Shown here: piece by piece, positions 51,347 through 61,757 of the stretch
Position numbering within the stretch: the stretch's first letter is position 1
Layout of the letters: each line of letters starts with the position of its first letter
Origin: an uncultured Pseudomonadales bacterium
GTDB taxonomy: Bacteria; Pseudomonadota; Gammaproteobacteria; Pseudomonadales; Pseudohongiellaceae
DNA: 64,000 nucleotides
Assembly: GCA_947259995.1 (NCBI GenBank)
Contig: CAMYOK010000014.1
Span: forward strand, 62,001 to 126,000
Direction: 5' to 3'
Position numbers and translations under genes: made by a program
The notes under the pieces: model-generated
Told to the model about the DNA's origin: nothing
The model's input: only the letters and a program-made list of their open reading frames with translations
The model's database searches: none

Positions 51347-53581
51347 TTAAGAAGCATCACTTGCATCGAGGCGTCGTGCTTCGATAACGTTATTCAGACG
51401 ACTAATCTTCTCTAATACGCGTGACAATACAGGGAAGGAGTCCACCTCAACTTCTAAATTCATTTTCGCCGTGCCTGCATGCTTATCTGAGCGTGTATTC
51501 ACCTGCATTACCTCGACCTTGGCATCGGCGAGAATAGTGGTGATATCGCGCAATAACCCCGCTCTGTCATAGGCCACAACATAGAGTTCTGCCAGCATGC
51601 TCACACGCTGCCCTTCGCTCCAGTGCACTTCAATAATGTTTTCGTGACGATCGCGTTGGTACTGCAATGCCACAGGACAATCGAGCTTATGAATGGTGAC
51701 TTGATTATGTTGTGTCAAACAACCAAGGATTGCATCACCCTGCTCTGGCGAGCAACATGCTGCAAACTCGGTGGCCAAACGCCCGGCGCCATAGACTTTT
51801 CTATCCGCTGCAACACTGTGCGGTGGTAGCAATTCGTCTTGAACATAATGCAGCTGTGCAAGCTCTTGTGCCGCCGCAACAACTTCTTCAACGGTCACGG
51901 CACTTACTCCTACCGCTGCAAATAACCCATCGGAGTTCTTGCAACCCAGTTTTCGTGCCAAGTCTTTATAGTTAGGGCTACGAACCGCTAAGCGCGCAAA
52001 CTCTTCCTCGAGCAGCGCTTTGCCATGGGTGATATTTTGCTCACGGCCCTGGGTTTTAAACCACTGAATCATCTTCGCTTGCGCGCGAGGTGTGTTCGCA
52101 AAGCCTAAAGACGGCTTCAGCCAATCACGACTAGGACAGCTATTGTCATCAGCTAATACTTCAACGCGATCGCCTGTTTGCAAACGATAATTTAAGGGGA
52201 CCGTCTTGCCATTGACGCGGGCGCCACAGCATTTATTGCCTACCTCAGTGTGTACATAATAGGCGAAGTCTAATGGCGTCGCGCCCTCCATCATATCCAC
52301 CACATGACCTTCGGGGGTAAACACATAGACGCGATCGGGCGTATTCGAATCGCTTCGAAGCTGCTCGGCAAGGCCACCAACCATGCCCATTTCATCGTGC
52401 CAAGCCAAAAGCTGCCGTAGCCAAGCAATTTTTTCTTCGAAACTGTCTTTATAACTCGGGTCTGCAATCCCCTCTTTGTAGCGCCAATGCGCACAGACCC
52501 CAAGCTCGGCATCCTCATCCATGGCAAAGGTGCGTATTTGAATCTCAAAGGTCTTACTGTCTGGGCCAATCACCGCCGTATGCAATGATTGATAGCCATT
52601 CGCCTTCGGGGTCGCGATATAGTCGTCGAACTCATTGGGGATCACACGCCAGAGATTATGCACAATCCCTAAAGTGGCATAACAATCACGAATCTCTGGT
52701 ACTAAGATGCGCACCGCTCGCACGTCGTAAATTTGACTAAAATCTAGGCGCTTATTCTGCATTTTGCGCCAAATACTATAGATATTCTTCGCACGACCGG
52801 TCACTTCTGCGTCGATATTCGCGCGATCCAGTTGCTGCCGTAATTCTTCGGTTACCTGCACGATAAAGCGCTCACGATCGACTCGTCGCTCATCTAATAA
52901 GGTCGCGATGCGCTTATAGTTGCTCTCTTGCAGGTAGCGAAACGAGAGGTCTTCCAGCTCCCACTTTAATTGGCCAATCCCCAAGCGATGAGCCAGTGGG
53001 ACATAGATCTCGAAGACTTCACGGGCAACTCGTTGGCGTTTCTCTTCAGGGGAGTTTTTAACAGCGCGTATCGCACAGGTACGCTCTGCAAGTTTGATTA
53101 GTGCGACTCGCACATCATCGATCAAGGCGAGGAGCATTTTGCGGACATTCTCGACTTGGTCATCACTCTGGCCTAAGACACGCTTGCGACTTGTATCCGT
53201 CTCGTTAATTGCGGCCATGCGCAAAACGCCTTCCACAAGCTTCGCTACACCTGTCCCGAACTCTTTCTCCACCACATCTAAAGCGAGGCGTGATTCTCGC
53301 ACACTGCGATAAAGAATCGCTGCGAGTAAGGCTTCTGAATCCAAGTGCAGTTCCACGAGAATTTCTGCCATGTCTAAACCAGTAATATAGCTACTACTTT
53401 TTTCGAACCACGCATTCGTGGGTTCGTCGGTTTTTTGATGCGCATCCCAGCTGATATCGCAGGCTCGCTTCAAGCGCTCGACTTCTAACACTACGCCATT
53501 GCTTTGCAGGCTGTTGATCCATTCATCGAAGCAAATACTGCCGTCTTCGTTGAAGGTATGTTTTTCTCGAATATGAACCAT
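51347..53581 (-). CDS. relA: GTP pyrophosphokinase RelA
   Basis: RelA makes (p)ppGpp on ribosomes with uncharged tRNA. The 744-aa protein has a degenerate hydrolase domain (the H-D pair is replaced by Y-R in A-I-L-Y-R-S near residue 88). The active synthetase domain contains E-F-D-D, the acidic variant typical of monofunctional RelA rather than SpoT, then Y-I-A-T-P-K-A-N-G-Y-Q-S-L-H. TGS (V-Y-V-F-T-P-E-G) and a C-terminal ACT domain follow. It lies between rlmD and mazG. Confidence 0.97.
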   Translation of the reverse strand: MVHIREKHTFNEDGSICFDEWINSLQSNGVVLEVERLKRACDISWDAHQKTDEPTNAWFEKSSSYITGLDMAEILVELHLDSEALLAAILYRSVRESRLALDVVEKEFGTGVAKLVEGVLRMAAINETDTSRKRVLGQSDDQVENVRKMLLALIDDVRVALIKLAERTCAIRAVKNSPEEKRQRVAREVFEIYVPLAHRLGIGQLKWELEDLSFRYLQESNYKRIATLLDERRVDRERFIVQVTEELRQQLDRANIDAEVTGRAKNIYSIWRKMQNKRLDFSQIYDVRAVRILVPEIRDCYATLGIVHNLWRVIPNEFDDYIATPKANGYQSLHTAVIGPDSKTFEIQIRTFAMDEDAELGVCAHWRYKEGIADPSYKDSFEEKIAWLRQLLAWHDEMGMVGGLAEQLRSDSNTPDRVYVFTPEGHVVDMMEGATPLDFAYYVHTEVGNKCCGARVNGKTVPLNYRLQTGDRVEVLADDNSCPSRDWLKPSLGFANTPRAQAKMIQWFKTQGREQNITHGKALLEEEFARLAVRSPNYKDLARKLGCKNSDGLFAAVGVSAVTVEEVVAAAQELAQLHYVQDELLPPHSVAADRKVYGAGRLATEFAACCSPEQGDAILGCLTQHNQVTIHKLDCPVALQYQRDRHENIIEVHWSEGQRVSMLAELYVVAYDRAGLLRDITTILADAKVEVMQVNTRSDKHAGTAKMNLEVEVDSFPVLSRVLEKISRLNNVIEARRLDASDAS

Positions 53582-53604
53582 TAATAAATCCGTGGTTTAA
53601 CGTG

Positions 53605-55050
53605 CTAGCGTTTGTTTAAAACAAATTCTGCGATCGATTCGACATGGCCCGTATGGGGAAACATATCCATCACGCCTGCTTTAGTCATGATATAGCCTAG
53701 TTTTGCCAATTCTCCAGCATCACGAGCCAAGGTGGCAGGGTTACAAGAGATGTAGACAATTTTTTTCGCTTTAAATGCGGCAATACGGGGAATTATTTCC
53801 AATGCACCAGAACGGGGCGGGTCTAACAAAATCTTGTCATAGACCGGTTGTGCCCAAGTGCTCTGATCGAAATCAACGGTGAGGTTGGCTGCATAAAACT
53901 CGGCATTGTCCAAATTATTGGCTTTGGCATTTTCATAGCCGCGCAACACCATCTCATCGCTACCCTCAACCCCAACTACTTTCTTGCAACGAGTAGCAAT
54001 TGGCAGCGTGAAGTTCCCTAGCCCACAGAACAAGTCCAAAATGGTCTCATCTTCTTGCGGGTCTAGCAGCTCCATTGCAAAAGCAATCATCTTACGATTG
54101 AGCTCGCCATTGACTTGCGTGAAGTCGCTCGGGTGAAATGCCATTTTGAGATTAAAGTCGGGCAGATAATAATAAAGACGTTCTTCACCTTCTACCGGCC
54201 ACACCTTATGGACAGTATCTGGCCCCTTGGATTGCAAATAGAGTTGTATATTGTGCTGTTGTGCAAAGGCGAGTAAGGCCTGCAAGTCGCCCTCTGATAG
54301 TGGCTCTAAATGCCTGACAACAAATACCACTTGATTGGCGCTGTGCTCACCCGATGCTGAGCGTTGCGCTTGCTCACCTACCGCCACTTCGATCTGTGGA
54401 ATCTGCATTCTGCCATCGAAGCCGCTAAACAATTCTCGCAGTGGCATGATGAGCTTGGATACCGATTCATTCAATACGGCACAGCTCGACATCTCTGCGA
54501 TGAAAGAGCTATTTTTCTCACGAAACCCCACCAACATCGATTCTTTTTTGCTGACATAACGCATCGCTAGACGCGCTTTGCGTCGATAGCCCTCTGTCTG
54601 ACTCAGCATAGGTGCGATAGGCGTAAACTGTGTCAGCCCGCCAATATGTTCGAGCTGATCATGTAGCACTTTTTCTTTCAATTTGATCTGCGCACTCGCA
54701 CTGATGTGTTGCATCGCGCAACCACCACAAATAGTGGCATGCGGGCACGGAGGCTCAACACGATCTGGCGATGCAGTTAACACCTCCACGGTCTTCAATT
54801 CATCGTATTGTTTGCGACGCCCAGTGAACTGCGCCATGACCGTCTCGCCATTAATTGCGCCTTCCACAAAGGCAATTTTACCGTCAATGGCACCCACGCC
54901 ACGACCATCATGGCTTAGGCGTTGGATATCGATACTAATGGCTTCTTCGGGCAGTTTTTGACGCCTACGTCTTGCTTGTCTCATATTCGATGAATTCACA
55001 CTTAAAGAGTTTGATTGGGAATGCGCGCAGATAAACAGCGCTGTTGTCAT
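53605..55050 (-). CDS. rlmD: 23S rRNA (uracil(1939)-C(5))-methyltransferase RlmD
   Basis: RlmD makes m5U1939 in 23S rRNA. The protein (481 aa from this start) has an N-terminal TRAM domain, the iron-sulfur cysteines C-P-H-A-T-I-C-G-G-C, the SAM motif D-L-F-C-G-L-G-N-F, and the catalytic Cys in S-C-N-P-A-T-L. Start uncertain: ATG 55050 lies 6 bases after the cysM stop, while ATG 54984 gives a basic N-terminus more like known RlmD (459 aa). Neither has a good ribosome binding site. Confidence 0.94.
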   Translation of the reverse strand: MTTALFICAHSQSNSLSVNSSNMRQARRRRQKLPEEAISIDIQRLSHDGRGVGAIDGKIAFVEGAINGETVMAQFTGRRKQYDELKTVEVLTASPDRVEPPCPHATICGGCAMQHISASAQIKLKEKVLHDQLEHIGGLTQFTPIAPMLSQTEGYRRKARLAMRYVSKKESMLVGFREKNSSFIAEMSSCAVLNESVSKLIMPLRELFSGFDGRMQIPQIEVAVGEQAQRSASGEHSANQVVFVVRHLEPLSEGDLQALLAFAQQHNIQLYLQSKGPDTVHKVWPVEGEERLYYYLPDFNLKMAFHPSDFTQVNGELNRKMIAFAMELLDPQEDETILDLFCGLGNFTLPIATRCKKVVGVEGSDEMVLRGYENAKANNLDNAEFYAANLTVDFDQSTWAQPVYDKILLDPPRSGALEIIPRIAAFKAKKIVYISCNPATLARDAGELAKLGYIMTKAGVMDMFPHTGHVESIAEFVLNKR

Positions 55051-55056
55051 TTGTGC

Positions 55057-55950
55057 TTAGACGAACACACCAGTGGAGAGATAACGGTCCCCGCGATCGC
55101 ACATGATGGCGACAATAACGGCGTTCTCTACAGTTTTGCTAAGCTCCAACGCGGCAAACACTGACCCGCCTGAGGAGACTCCACAGAAGATGCCTTCTTC
55201 TTTTGCTAAGGCGCGCATCGTGTTCTCTGCATCTTGTTGTTCAACGTCGATCACCACATCGACACGCGTGGCATCGAAGATACGCGGTAAATATTCTTGT
55301 GGCCAACGACGAATCCCGGGAATCCGCGAGCCTTCCTTAGGCTGCAGGCCGACAATACTGACAGCGGGGTTTTGTTCTTTGAGATAACGAGAAACCCCCA
55401 TAATTGTGCCTGTCGTGCCCATGGAACTGACAAAATGGGTCACCGTGCCCTGTGTATCACGCCAGATTTCTGGACCGGTGTGCAGGTAATGTGCGCTAGG
55501 ATTGTCTTGGTTGCCGAATTGATCAAGCACCTTGCCCTTGCCTTGCTCACTCATCTTTAACGCTAGGTCACGGGCTCCTTCCATGCCTTGCTCTTCGGTG
55601 ACCTGAATCAACTGCGCCCCATAAGCGCTCATAGAGGCTTTGCGCTCTGCTGACATATTATCGGGCATGATCAGGATTAACTTATAGCCTTGCACGGCGC
55701 AGACCATGGCGAGGGCAATGCCTGTATTGCCGCTAGTCGCTTCGATCAGGGTATCGCCGGGGGTGATATCGCCACGCAGTTGAGCCTGCATAATCATATT
55801 ATAGGCTGGGCGGTCTTTGACCGAGCCCGCAGGGTTATTGCCTTCGAGCTTAACCAGAACGGTATTGCTAGTGTTGCCTGGAAGCCTTTGCAGACGCACG
55901 AGTGGGGTATTACCGATCTGGGATTCGATAGTAGGGTAAGAAATAGACAT
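55057..55950 (-). CDS. cysM: Cysteine synthase B
   Basis: CysM makes cysteine from O-acetylserine with sulfide or thiosulfate. The 297-aa PLP enzyme has the lysine in G-S-V-K-D-R-P (Lys45) and the phosphate loop T-S-G-N-T-G. It has a promoter of its own and runs into rlmD and relA, an order also seen in pseudomonads. Confidence 0.95.
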   Translation of the reverse strand: MSISYPTIESQIGNTPLVRLQRLPGNTSNTVLVKLEGNNPAGSVKDRPAYNMIMQAQLRGDITPGDTLIEATSGNTGIALAMVCAVQGYKLILIMPDNMSAERKASMSAYGAQLIQVTEEQGMEGARDLALKMSEQGKGKVLDQFGNQDNPSAHYLHTGPEIWRDTQGTVTHFVSSMGTTGTIMGVSRYLKEQNPAVSIVGLQPKEGSRIPGIRRWPQEYLPRIFDATRVDVVIDVEQQDAENTMRALAKEEGIFCGVSSGGSVFAALELSKTVENAVIVAIMCDRGDRYLSTGVFV

Positions 55951-55979
55951 CGCATAATCCCAAAGAAAAAATTTGCGCG

Positions 55980-56007
55980 ATTTTAACCTTTATTCGCGCA
56001 CAGGCAA
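55980..56007 (-). promoter_or_regulatory. Sigma-70 promoter for cysM
   Basis: On the minus strand TTGCCT (56002-56007) and TAAAAT (55980-55985) are separated by 16 bases, 4 and 5 of 6 consensus matches. Transcription would start near 55973, 23 bases before the ATG. Confidence 0.5.
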
Positions 56008-56033
56008 AGCGCAGGACTGGGAATGCCCCTTGT

Positions 56034-56765
56034 TTACCGAGTATTTGTGCCCTTTAAGAACAAGTCGCGGCTGGCTAAGGGTTTGTCACCCAAGTGTGGC
56101 TGCAAGGCCATGCGCGTCAAGCGTCGCGCGGCATTGCTGAGGTTTTTTTCTGTGCATTGGCCACTTCTCAAGGCAATAAGCTCTGCACCATGAAAAACCG
56201 CTGGGTTGTTCCGCTGCTCAGGACTCAGCGCCGGCATGCATTCAAAACCAATATCAGGATGAAATAGGTAGTAGGCCTGCTCGCTAATTGCCTCGGCGCT
56301 ATAGCAATCGGTTAGCAGGTCCACCCCATACCCAAGCGCCTCTAGCAGCGCGAGCTCAAACTTGCGCAACACTGTCTGCAAGTCTCGCTCGCCACTTAGG
56401 GCCACTACGGCTTCTTGGTAGCTTGCATAGAGTTCGGGATTGCTCTCTTGATAGGTGAGCAGGCGCACAATGAGTTCGTTGATATACAGCCCACTGAACA
56501 GTCTTGTGCCATGTAAGCGCAGGGAGTTGACGCTGCTTTCAATGGCGGTGAGAGACTTGAGGTCGGTTCTACCGGTGAGTGAGATCAATAAGGGTTGAAA
56601 AGGTTGTAGCAAGGCCCGCGTTTTCGAGCCAGCTCGCCGCGCCCCTTTGGCTACTGCCCGGACGCGACCAAAATCGATGCAAAAAAAATCTACCAATAGG
56701 CTAGTGTTTTGAAAGGCATGCGTGTGCAGCACATAGGCTGGCTGCAACTCGATTTTACTGCGCAT
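56034..56765 (-). CDS. recO: DNA repair protein RecO
   Basis: RecO loads RecA on SSB-coated DNA with RecR. The 243-aa length is normal. The N-terminal OB fold (about 1-80) is followed by a helical domain. The zinc-finger cysteines of Gram-positive RecO are absent, as is usual in gammaproteobacteria. GGAG precedes the ATG. It follows era by 39 bases. Confidence 0.94.
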   Translation of the reverse strand: MRSKIELQPAYVLHTHAFQNTSLLVDFFCIDFGRVRAVAKGARRAGSKTRALLQPFQPLLISLTGRTDLKSLTAIESSVNSLRLHGTRLFSGLYINELIVRLLTYQESNPELYASYQEAVVALSGERDLQTVLRKFELALLEALGYGVDLLTDCYSAEAISEQAYYLFHPDIGFECMPALSPEQRNNPAVFHGAELIALRSGQCTEKNLSNAARRLTRMALQPHLGDKPLASRDLFLKGTNTR

Positions 56766-56804
56766 GTCGATCGCTCCGCTCGCAATAGTGGGCGCGTTGA
56801 ATGC

Positions 56805-57719
56805 TTAGTCCTGGTGATATCCGAGACTCTGCAAGGCGCGTTCATCATCAGCCCAACCAGTCTTCACTTTCACCCATAAATTAAGCATCACTTTCGCATC
56901 GAAGGCTTTTTCCATATCGATACGGGCGGCACTCCCAATCGTTTTCAATCGATCACCTTTGCTGCCAATAATAATTTGTTTTTGGCTTTCTTTATCGACT
57001 AGGATCAATGCGTGAATATGGACTACCCCCTCGGCGATGGTGTATTTTTCGATCTCCACAGTCACTTCGTAGGGAAGCTCGTCGCCTAGTTGGCGCGTGA
57101 TTTTTTCGCGAATAATCTCGGCGGCAAGAAAGCGCGAACTTCGGTCTGTCACTTGATCCTCTGGGTAAAGGAATGGCCCCTCTGGCAGATACTTCAAAAC
57201 ACATTGCTCTACTGTATCGATATTATGCCCGCCGAGAACCGAGAGCGGAATAATTTCGGCAAACTCACGCACCTTCGACAGCCGCTCGATATGCGGCAAT
57301 AGGCGCTCACGATTATCGAGCAAGTCACACTTATTTATTAGAAGAAGAACTGGCGCCTTAACTCTTTTTAGAGCCTCTAAGACAATCTCATCTTCTTCAT
57401 TGAAGATTAAGCGTTCGACAACGAATAGCACGACATCCACATCATCAAGCGCACTCGTCGCCGCTTGATTCATCATGCGATTGATCGCTTTCTTTTGAAT
57501 CTTATGCATGCCGGGCGTGTCGACATAAACAAACTGCTTATCATCGATTGTCTTAATCCCTAAGATTCTGTGTCGCGTTGTCTGAGGTTTACGCGAGGTG
57601 ATACTGATCTTCTGCCGCAGCAGATAATTCAACAAGGTTGATTTACCAACATTTGGGCGCCCGACAATCGCGACAAATCCGCAATAACTAGTAGGCTCTG
57701 TTTGATCAATATCCTGCAT
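56805..57719 (-). CDS. era: GTPase Era
   Basis: Era binds the 3' end of 16S rRNA and assists 30S assembly. The 304-aa protein has the GTPase motifs [14 protein letters not shown] and N-K-C-D, then a C-terminal KH domain ([13 protein letters not shown]). The ATG at 57719 follows AGGA; a GTG at 57737 is weaker. It lies in the usual lepB-rnc-era-recO cluster. Confidence 0.97.
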   Translation of the reverse strand: MQDIDQTEPTSYCGFVAIVGRPNVGKSTLLNYLLRQKISITSRKPQTTRHRILGIKTIDDKQFVYVDTPGMHKIQKKAINRMMNQAATSALDDVDVVLFVVERLIFNEEDEIVLEALKRVKAPVLLLINKCDLLDNRERLLPHIERLSKVREFAEIIPLSVLGGHNIDTVEQCVLKYLPEGPFLYPEDQVTDRSSRFLAAEIIREKITRQLGDELPYEVTVEIEKYTIAEGVVHIHALILVDKESQKQIIIGSKGDRLKTIGSAARIDMEKAFDAKVMLNLWVKVKTGWADDERALQSLGYHQD

Positions 57720-57749
57720 ATATTTCCTGTATGACACTCATTTGGAATG

Positions 57750-58424
57750 CTATAGACCTAAAGCCTGAAGGGCTTTCTCGGCAGCTTGTTGTTCGGCGAC
57801 CTTACGGTTACTCCCTACCCCGTTAGTGGCTTGTTTCAATAAGGCGATCTGGCAACTCACCATAAAAGTTTGCTGATGAGCTTCTCCATCAATAGAGATA
57901 ATCTCATAATGCGGCAGCGCAAGACTCTTCGCTTGCAGCAATTCTTGCAACCGGGTTTTCGCATCTTTGCTTTTCTCTTCACTGCCACCATCGGCGAGTT
58001 GAGCGCCATAGGTCGATAAGATAACAGAGTTACAAACCTCTAGCCCACCATCCAGGTAGATAGCCCCAAACACCGCCTCGACTACATCCGATAGAATCGA
58101 GACTCGTTGTCGCCCACCGCTTTTCAATTCGCCAGGGCCCAGAGTCAACAATTCGCCTAATTGCAGCCGGTTAGCAATATCTGCCAAACTTTGCTGATTC
58201 ACTAGGCGCGCTCGCAAGCGGCTTAATTCACCCTCGGGGGCATCGGGGTATCGCCTATAAAGCTCCGCGGCAATGGTGAAGCCAAGAATGGCGTCACCTA
58301 AGAATTCTAAGCGTTCATTATTGCTTGGCTCGGCGCTGCGGTGCGTTAACGCTAGTTGCGCTAACGCTCGAGATTTAAACTGATAGGAAAACGCCGTTTC
58401 CAATTTCGCGATAGCGTTAGTCAT
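57750..58424 (-). CDS. rnc: Ribonuclease III
   Basis: RNase III cuts double-stranded RNA in rRNA precursors and mRNAs. The 224-aa protein has the catalytic signature N-E-R-L-E-F-L-G-D near residue 36 and a C-terminal double-stranded RNA-binding domain (about 152-222). Its ATG directly follows the stop of the DUF4845 gene. Confidence 0.97.
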   Translation of the reverse strand: MTNAIAKLETAFSYQFKSRALAQLALTHRSAEPSNNERLEFLGDAILGFTIAAELYRRYPDAPEGELSRLRARLVNQQSLADIANRLQLGELLTLGPGELKSGGRQRVSILSDVVEAVFGAIYLDGGLEVCNSVILSTYGAQLADGGSEEKSKDAKTRLQELLQAKSLALPHYEIISIDGEAHQQTFMVSCQIALLKQATNGVGSNRKVAEQQAAEKALQALGL

Positions 58425-58799
58425 CTATTGAATCTGATCGTTGAAACTAAGAATGACGTCGATATTCCCAGCGATAGGAATTCGACGTTCATAATTGATA
58501 TTGATAGCGGTAGTGCCGCTAGCACGAGAGGACGTGATGGCATCCAATTCAAAATCGCGGATATTATTCACCCGCATACTGCCGGCAATCTCTTCGCGAA
58601 TCTCCACCTGCGTCATCGAGCTTGCGCGCCCGCTTTCAACGATGGTTTCTGCCACCCCGCGCACGAAATTATGGTCGATATACACAGGCAAGACTTTCAA
58701 TGCAAATGTAAGAGAGCTGACCAGCACGACCAGCATACAAAGCAAGCCGAGTTTAGAGAAACCACGTTGTTGAGATAAAGGATTTAACATTTTAGTCAT
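58425..58799 (-). CDS. DUF4845 membrane protein
   Basis: This 124-aa protein has a short cytoplasmic N-terminus (Q-Q-R-G-F-S), one membrane helix (about 17-35) and a small outer domain. The family is often found between lepB and rnc in gammaproteobacteria and has no known function. The G-F-S motif before the helix loosely recalls type IV pilin-like leaders, but the E5 residue is missing, so a pilin is unlikely. AGGTG precedes the ATG. Confidence 0.85.
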   Translation of the reverse strand: MTKMLNPLSQQRGFSKLGLLCMLVVLVSSLTFALKVLPVYIDHNFVRGVAETIVESGRASSMTQVEIREEIAGSMRVNNIRDFELDAITSSRASGTTAININYERRIPIAGNIDVILSFNDQIQ

Positions 58800-58907
58800 G
58801 ACATCACCTGCCTCATACGGTCATTTGCAACACTGTAATTAGTGCCCCGTTGTCGAAAAGCGATTATAACCTTGCCTGCATAATACCGACGCGACACAGT
58901 ACTCGTT

Positions 58908-59744
58908 TTAGAAGATCAAACCATTACGGCTAAAGCTAGGAAGGTTCAAGCCTGGCTCTTTGTGCATCCAAATAGCGAATGCTTTGCCAACGATGTTCTC
59001 TTCGGGCACCGCGCCCCAGACTCGACTGTCGGCGCTGTTATCACGATTATCACCCATCATAAAATAATGCCCTTCTGGCACTACCCACACGCTACGAGCA
59101 TTGCTACGTGCCGGCACGTCGATAATCTGCGTTAGGTGCTCTACCTCGCCAAGTGTTTCATTAAGCAAAATACCAGTTTGAGACATACCATTAGGAAGCT
59201 CGATCTGGGCCTCTTCTACCACTTCGGATTGAATTTGCTCATCGTTCACATACAGCACTTTGTTTTCATAGCGAATAGTATCACCGGGCAAACCGATGAC
59301 TCGCTTGATGAAATAACGCTCGTCATGAGGAGGAATAAACACCATCACCTCACCGCGCTTAGGTTCATTCATCGCTACAATTTTAGTGCCGATAACGGGC
59401 AGTCGCAGACCATAGGTATATTTATTAACTAGAATAAAATCACCCACTTCTAAAGTCGGGATCATAGAACCTGAAGGAATCTGAAATGGCTCTACAAGGA
59501 ATGAGCGCAACACCAATACAATCAACAACACTGGGAAGAATGATTTCGCATACTCCACAATGATCGGTTCACGCTCAGCCTCAGCAATGGCAATCTGCAG
59601 TGCCTCGGAATGCGGTTGCTGCGCAGCACGTAATTTATTGGCCGCCTCTTCTCGCTCTTTAGCTCTCAGTAGGCGGTCTAGCAAAGCAATTACGCCAGAG
59701 ATCGCAACCAACACTATTAAGACAAGAGAGAAATCAATATCCAT
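58908..59744 (-). CDS. lepB: Signal peptidase I
   Basis: LepB cuts signal peptides from exported proteins at the outer face of the inner membrane. The 278-aa protein has two N-terminal membrane helices, the catalytic Ser93 in P-S-G-S-M and Lys147 in F-I-K-R-V, plus the later G-D-N-R-D-N-S-A-D-S-R box. Its ATG shares one base with the lepA stop (TAATG). Confidence 0.97.
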   Translation of the reverse strand: MDIDFSLVLIVLVAISGVIALLDRLLRAKEREEAANKLRAAQQPHSEALQIAIAEAEREPIIVEYAKSFFPVLLIVLVLRSFLVEPFQIPSGSMIPTLEVGDFILVNKYTYGLRLPVIGTKIVAMNEPKRGEVMVFIPPHDERYFIKRVIGLPGDTIRYENKVLYVNDEQIQSEVVEEAQIELPNGMSQTGILLNETLGEVEHLTQIIDVPARSNARSVWVVPEGHYFMMGDNRDNSADSRVWGAVPEENIVGKAFAIWMHKEPGLNLPSFSRNGLIF

Positions 59745-61543
59745 TAACTATCCACCTTTAACACTGCAAGAAAAGCTTCTTGAGGGACTTCGATATTCCC
59801 TACTTGTTTCATGCGTTTTTTACCGGCTTTTTGTTTTTCTAACAATTTCTTTTTACGGCTTACATCGCCGCCATAACACTTAGCCGTCACGTTTTTACGC
59901 AAAGCCTTAACAGTTTGACGAGCTATGATTTGCCCGCCAATTGCCGCTTGAATCGCCACGTCGTACATTTGACGCGGGATCAATTCTTTCATTTTCTCTG
60001 TGAGCAGACGGCCCTTATGATGTGCTTGATCGCGATGCACGATTAACGCCAAGGCATCGACTCGATCACCATTGATCAGAACATCCAAACGCACAAGATT
60101 CGCTTCTTGAAAACGAATAAAATGATAATCCAAAGACGCATAACCACGGCTGGCCGATTTCAATTTATCAAAGAAATCCAACACCACCTCGTTCATTGGC
60201 AGCTCATAGCGTAACGAGACTTGTCGACCAATGAACTGCATATCACGCTGCACGCCACGGCGACTCACGCATAGGGTAATAATATTACCTACGTATTCAT
60301 GGGGCACAAGAATGCTCGCTAATACGATTGGCTCACGCATTTCATCGATTGAAGTCACCGCAGGCAAGGCCGATGGGCTATCCACTCGCACCGTTTCGCC
60401 ACTAGTCAACAACACTTCATACACCACTGTCGGTGCTGTCGTGATCAGTGAAAGATCATACTCGCGCTCCAGGCGCTCCTGAATGATCTCCATGTGCAGC
60501 ATGCCTAGGAAGCCACAGCGAAAACCAAAGCCCAAGGCATCAGAACTCTCAGGTTCATAATACAAAGACGCGTCATTCAGCGTTAATTTTTCCAATGCCT
60601 CGCGGAAATCTTCGAAATCATCAGAGGAAACTGGAAACAGCCCCGCATACACTTGCGGCTGAATTTTTTTGAATCCTGCCAAGGCTGGCACTGAGGCGCT
60701 AGAGGCATGCGTTAGCGTATCCCCAACTGGTGCGCCCTTAATTTGTTTAATACCCGCGACGACGAAACCCACCTCACCGGCGCGCAGACCATCAGTGACT
60801 AAGCGCTTGGGTGAAAACACCCCTACTGCATCGACAAGATGTGCTTTACCTAAAGACTTAGCGATAATTTTGTCGCCCTTGCGCAAGGTGCCTTCTTTCA
60901 CTCGAACCAAAGAGACCACGCCAAGATAATTATCAAACCAAGAGTCGATAATCAACGCTTGCAAAGGCGCATCCACATCACCTACTGGTGGTGGCACCAA
61001 ACGGACTAACTCTTCGAGAATCTCGATGATTCCCAAGCCGGTCTTGGCACTCGCACAAACCGCATTGGAAGCATCGATCCCGATAATTTCCTCAATCTCT
61101 TGTCGGACTTTCTCAGGCTCGGCTTGCGGCAAGTCCATCTTATTGAGAACAGGAATGACCTCTAAGCCTTGTTCAATAGCGGTATAGCAAGTTGCTACCG
61201 ATTGCGCCTCAACACCCTGCCCTGCATCCACAACCAAAAGAGCCCCTTCACAGGCGGCCAATGAACGCGAAACCTCGTAAGTGAAGTCGACGTGTCCAGG
61301 CGTATCGATGAAGTTGAGCTGGTAGCGCTTGCCCGCGAGGCTTGTGTAATACAAGGTCACACTCTGCGCTTTGATGGTAATGCCCCGCTCGCGCTCAATA
61401 TCGAGAGAGTCGAGCACTTGGGCATCCATTTCGCGATCAGCGAGACCGCCACACGTTTGGATGAATCGGTCGGCCAAGGTAGATTTACCGTGGTCAATGT
61501 GGGCAATTATTGAAAAATTGCGGATATGGCTTAGATCGCTCAC
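59744..61543 (-). CDS. lepA: Elongation factor 4 (LepA)
   Basis: LepA is a ribosomal GTPase that aids initiation or back-translocation under stress. The 599-aa protein has the G motifs [14 protein letters not shown] and N-K-M-D and the LepA-specific C-terminal domain. The start is a GTG at 61543; no in-frame ATG gives the family N-terminus. Confidence 0.97.
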   Translation of the reverse strand: MSDLSHIRNFSIIAHIDHGKSTLADRFIQTCGGLADREMDAQVLDSLDIERERGITIKAQSVTLYYTSLAGKRYQLNFIDTPGHVDFTYEVSRSLAACEGALLVVDAGQGVEAQSVATCYTAIEQGLEVIPVLNKMDLPQAEPEKVRQEIEEIIGIDASNAVCASAKTGLGIIEILEELVRLVPPPVGDVDAPLQALIIDSWFDNYLGVVSLVRVKEGTLRKGDKIIAKSLGKAHLVDAVGVFSPKRLVTDGLRAGEVGFVVAGIKQIKGAPVGDTLTHASSASVPALAGFKKIQPQVYAGLFPVSSDDFEDFREALEKLTLNDASLYYEPESSDALGFGFRCGFLGMLHMEIIQERLEREYDLSLITTAPTVVYEVLLTSGETVRVDSPSALPAVTSIDEMREPIVLASILVPHEYVGNIITLCVSRRGVQRDMQFIGRQVSLRYELPMNEVVLDFFDKLKSASRGYASLDYHFIRFQEANLVRLDVLINGDRVDALALIVHRDQAHHKGRLLTEKMKELIPRQMYDVAIQAAIGGQIIARQTVKALRKNVTAKCYGGDVSRKKKLLEKQKAGKKRMKQVGNIEVPQEAFLAVLKVDS

Positions 61544-61623
61544 TTGATAGGGTCACACATCAGTAATTAAAGGGGTTGTGGTTTAGCTGCGTGGTTTTAA
61601 GTGCACAGAAAAACAAGGCCGCA

Positions 61624-61652
61624 AGTCTACAGCATTCGCAATGCACTGTCAG
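61624..61652 (-). promoter_or_regulatory. Sigma-70 promoter for lepA-lepB
   Basis: On the minus strand CTGACA (61647-61652) and TAGACT (61624-61629) are separated by exactly 17 bases, with 5 and 4 of 6 matches. Transcription would start near 61617, giving a leader of about 74 bases before the GTG start of lepA. Confidence 0.5.
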
Positions 61653-61680
61653 TGGATTTTTATTGGCATTGCAAGGACTT

Positions 61681-61704
61681 GCGCGACTTTCAATGAAAGC
61701 GCGC
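61681..61704 (-). terminator. Long hairpin downstream of mucD
   Basis: GCGCG-CTTTC and GAAAG-CGCGC form a 10-bp stem with one bulged base and a 3-base loop. It follows the GGCCATC hairpin (61733-61751) on the minus strand and precedes the lepA promoter, so the pair may end the rseA-mucD transcript. No U-run. Confidence 0.45.
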
Positions 61705-61732
61705 ATGAGCTCGTCATGGCCTTGAAAGGACA

Positions 61733-61751
61733 GGCCATCGCAGAGATGGCC
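61733..61751 (-). terminator. Hairpin right after the mucD stop
   Basis: GGCCATC (61733-61739) and GATGGCC (61745-61751) pair perfectly with a 5-base loop, 6 bases after the mucD stop codon. No U-run follows, so mRNA end stabilisation is as likely as termination. Confidence 0.45.
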
Positions 61752-61757
61752 CTAGGA

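Larger units (their letters stand above)
61544..61757. other. Spacer between mucD and lepA with hairpins and a promoter
   Basis: The 214-base gap carries two strong hairpins after the mucD stop and then a promoter for lepA (listed separately). No ORF or RNA gene is apparent. Confidence 0.5.

Noticed and set aside
58425..58799. DUF4845 protein as a type IV pilin-like protein
   Set aside because: Q-R-G-F-S before a membrane helix is suggestive, but the glutamate at position 5 and a pilin-like tail are absent; the lepB-rnc context fits DUF4845.
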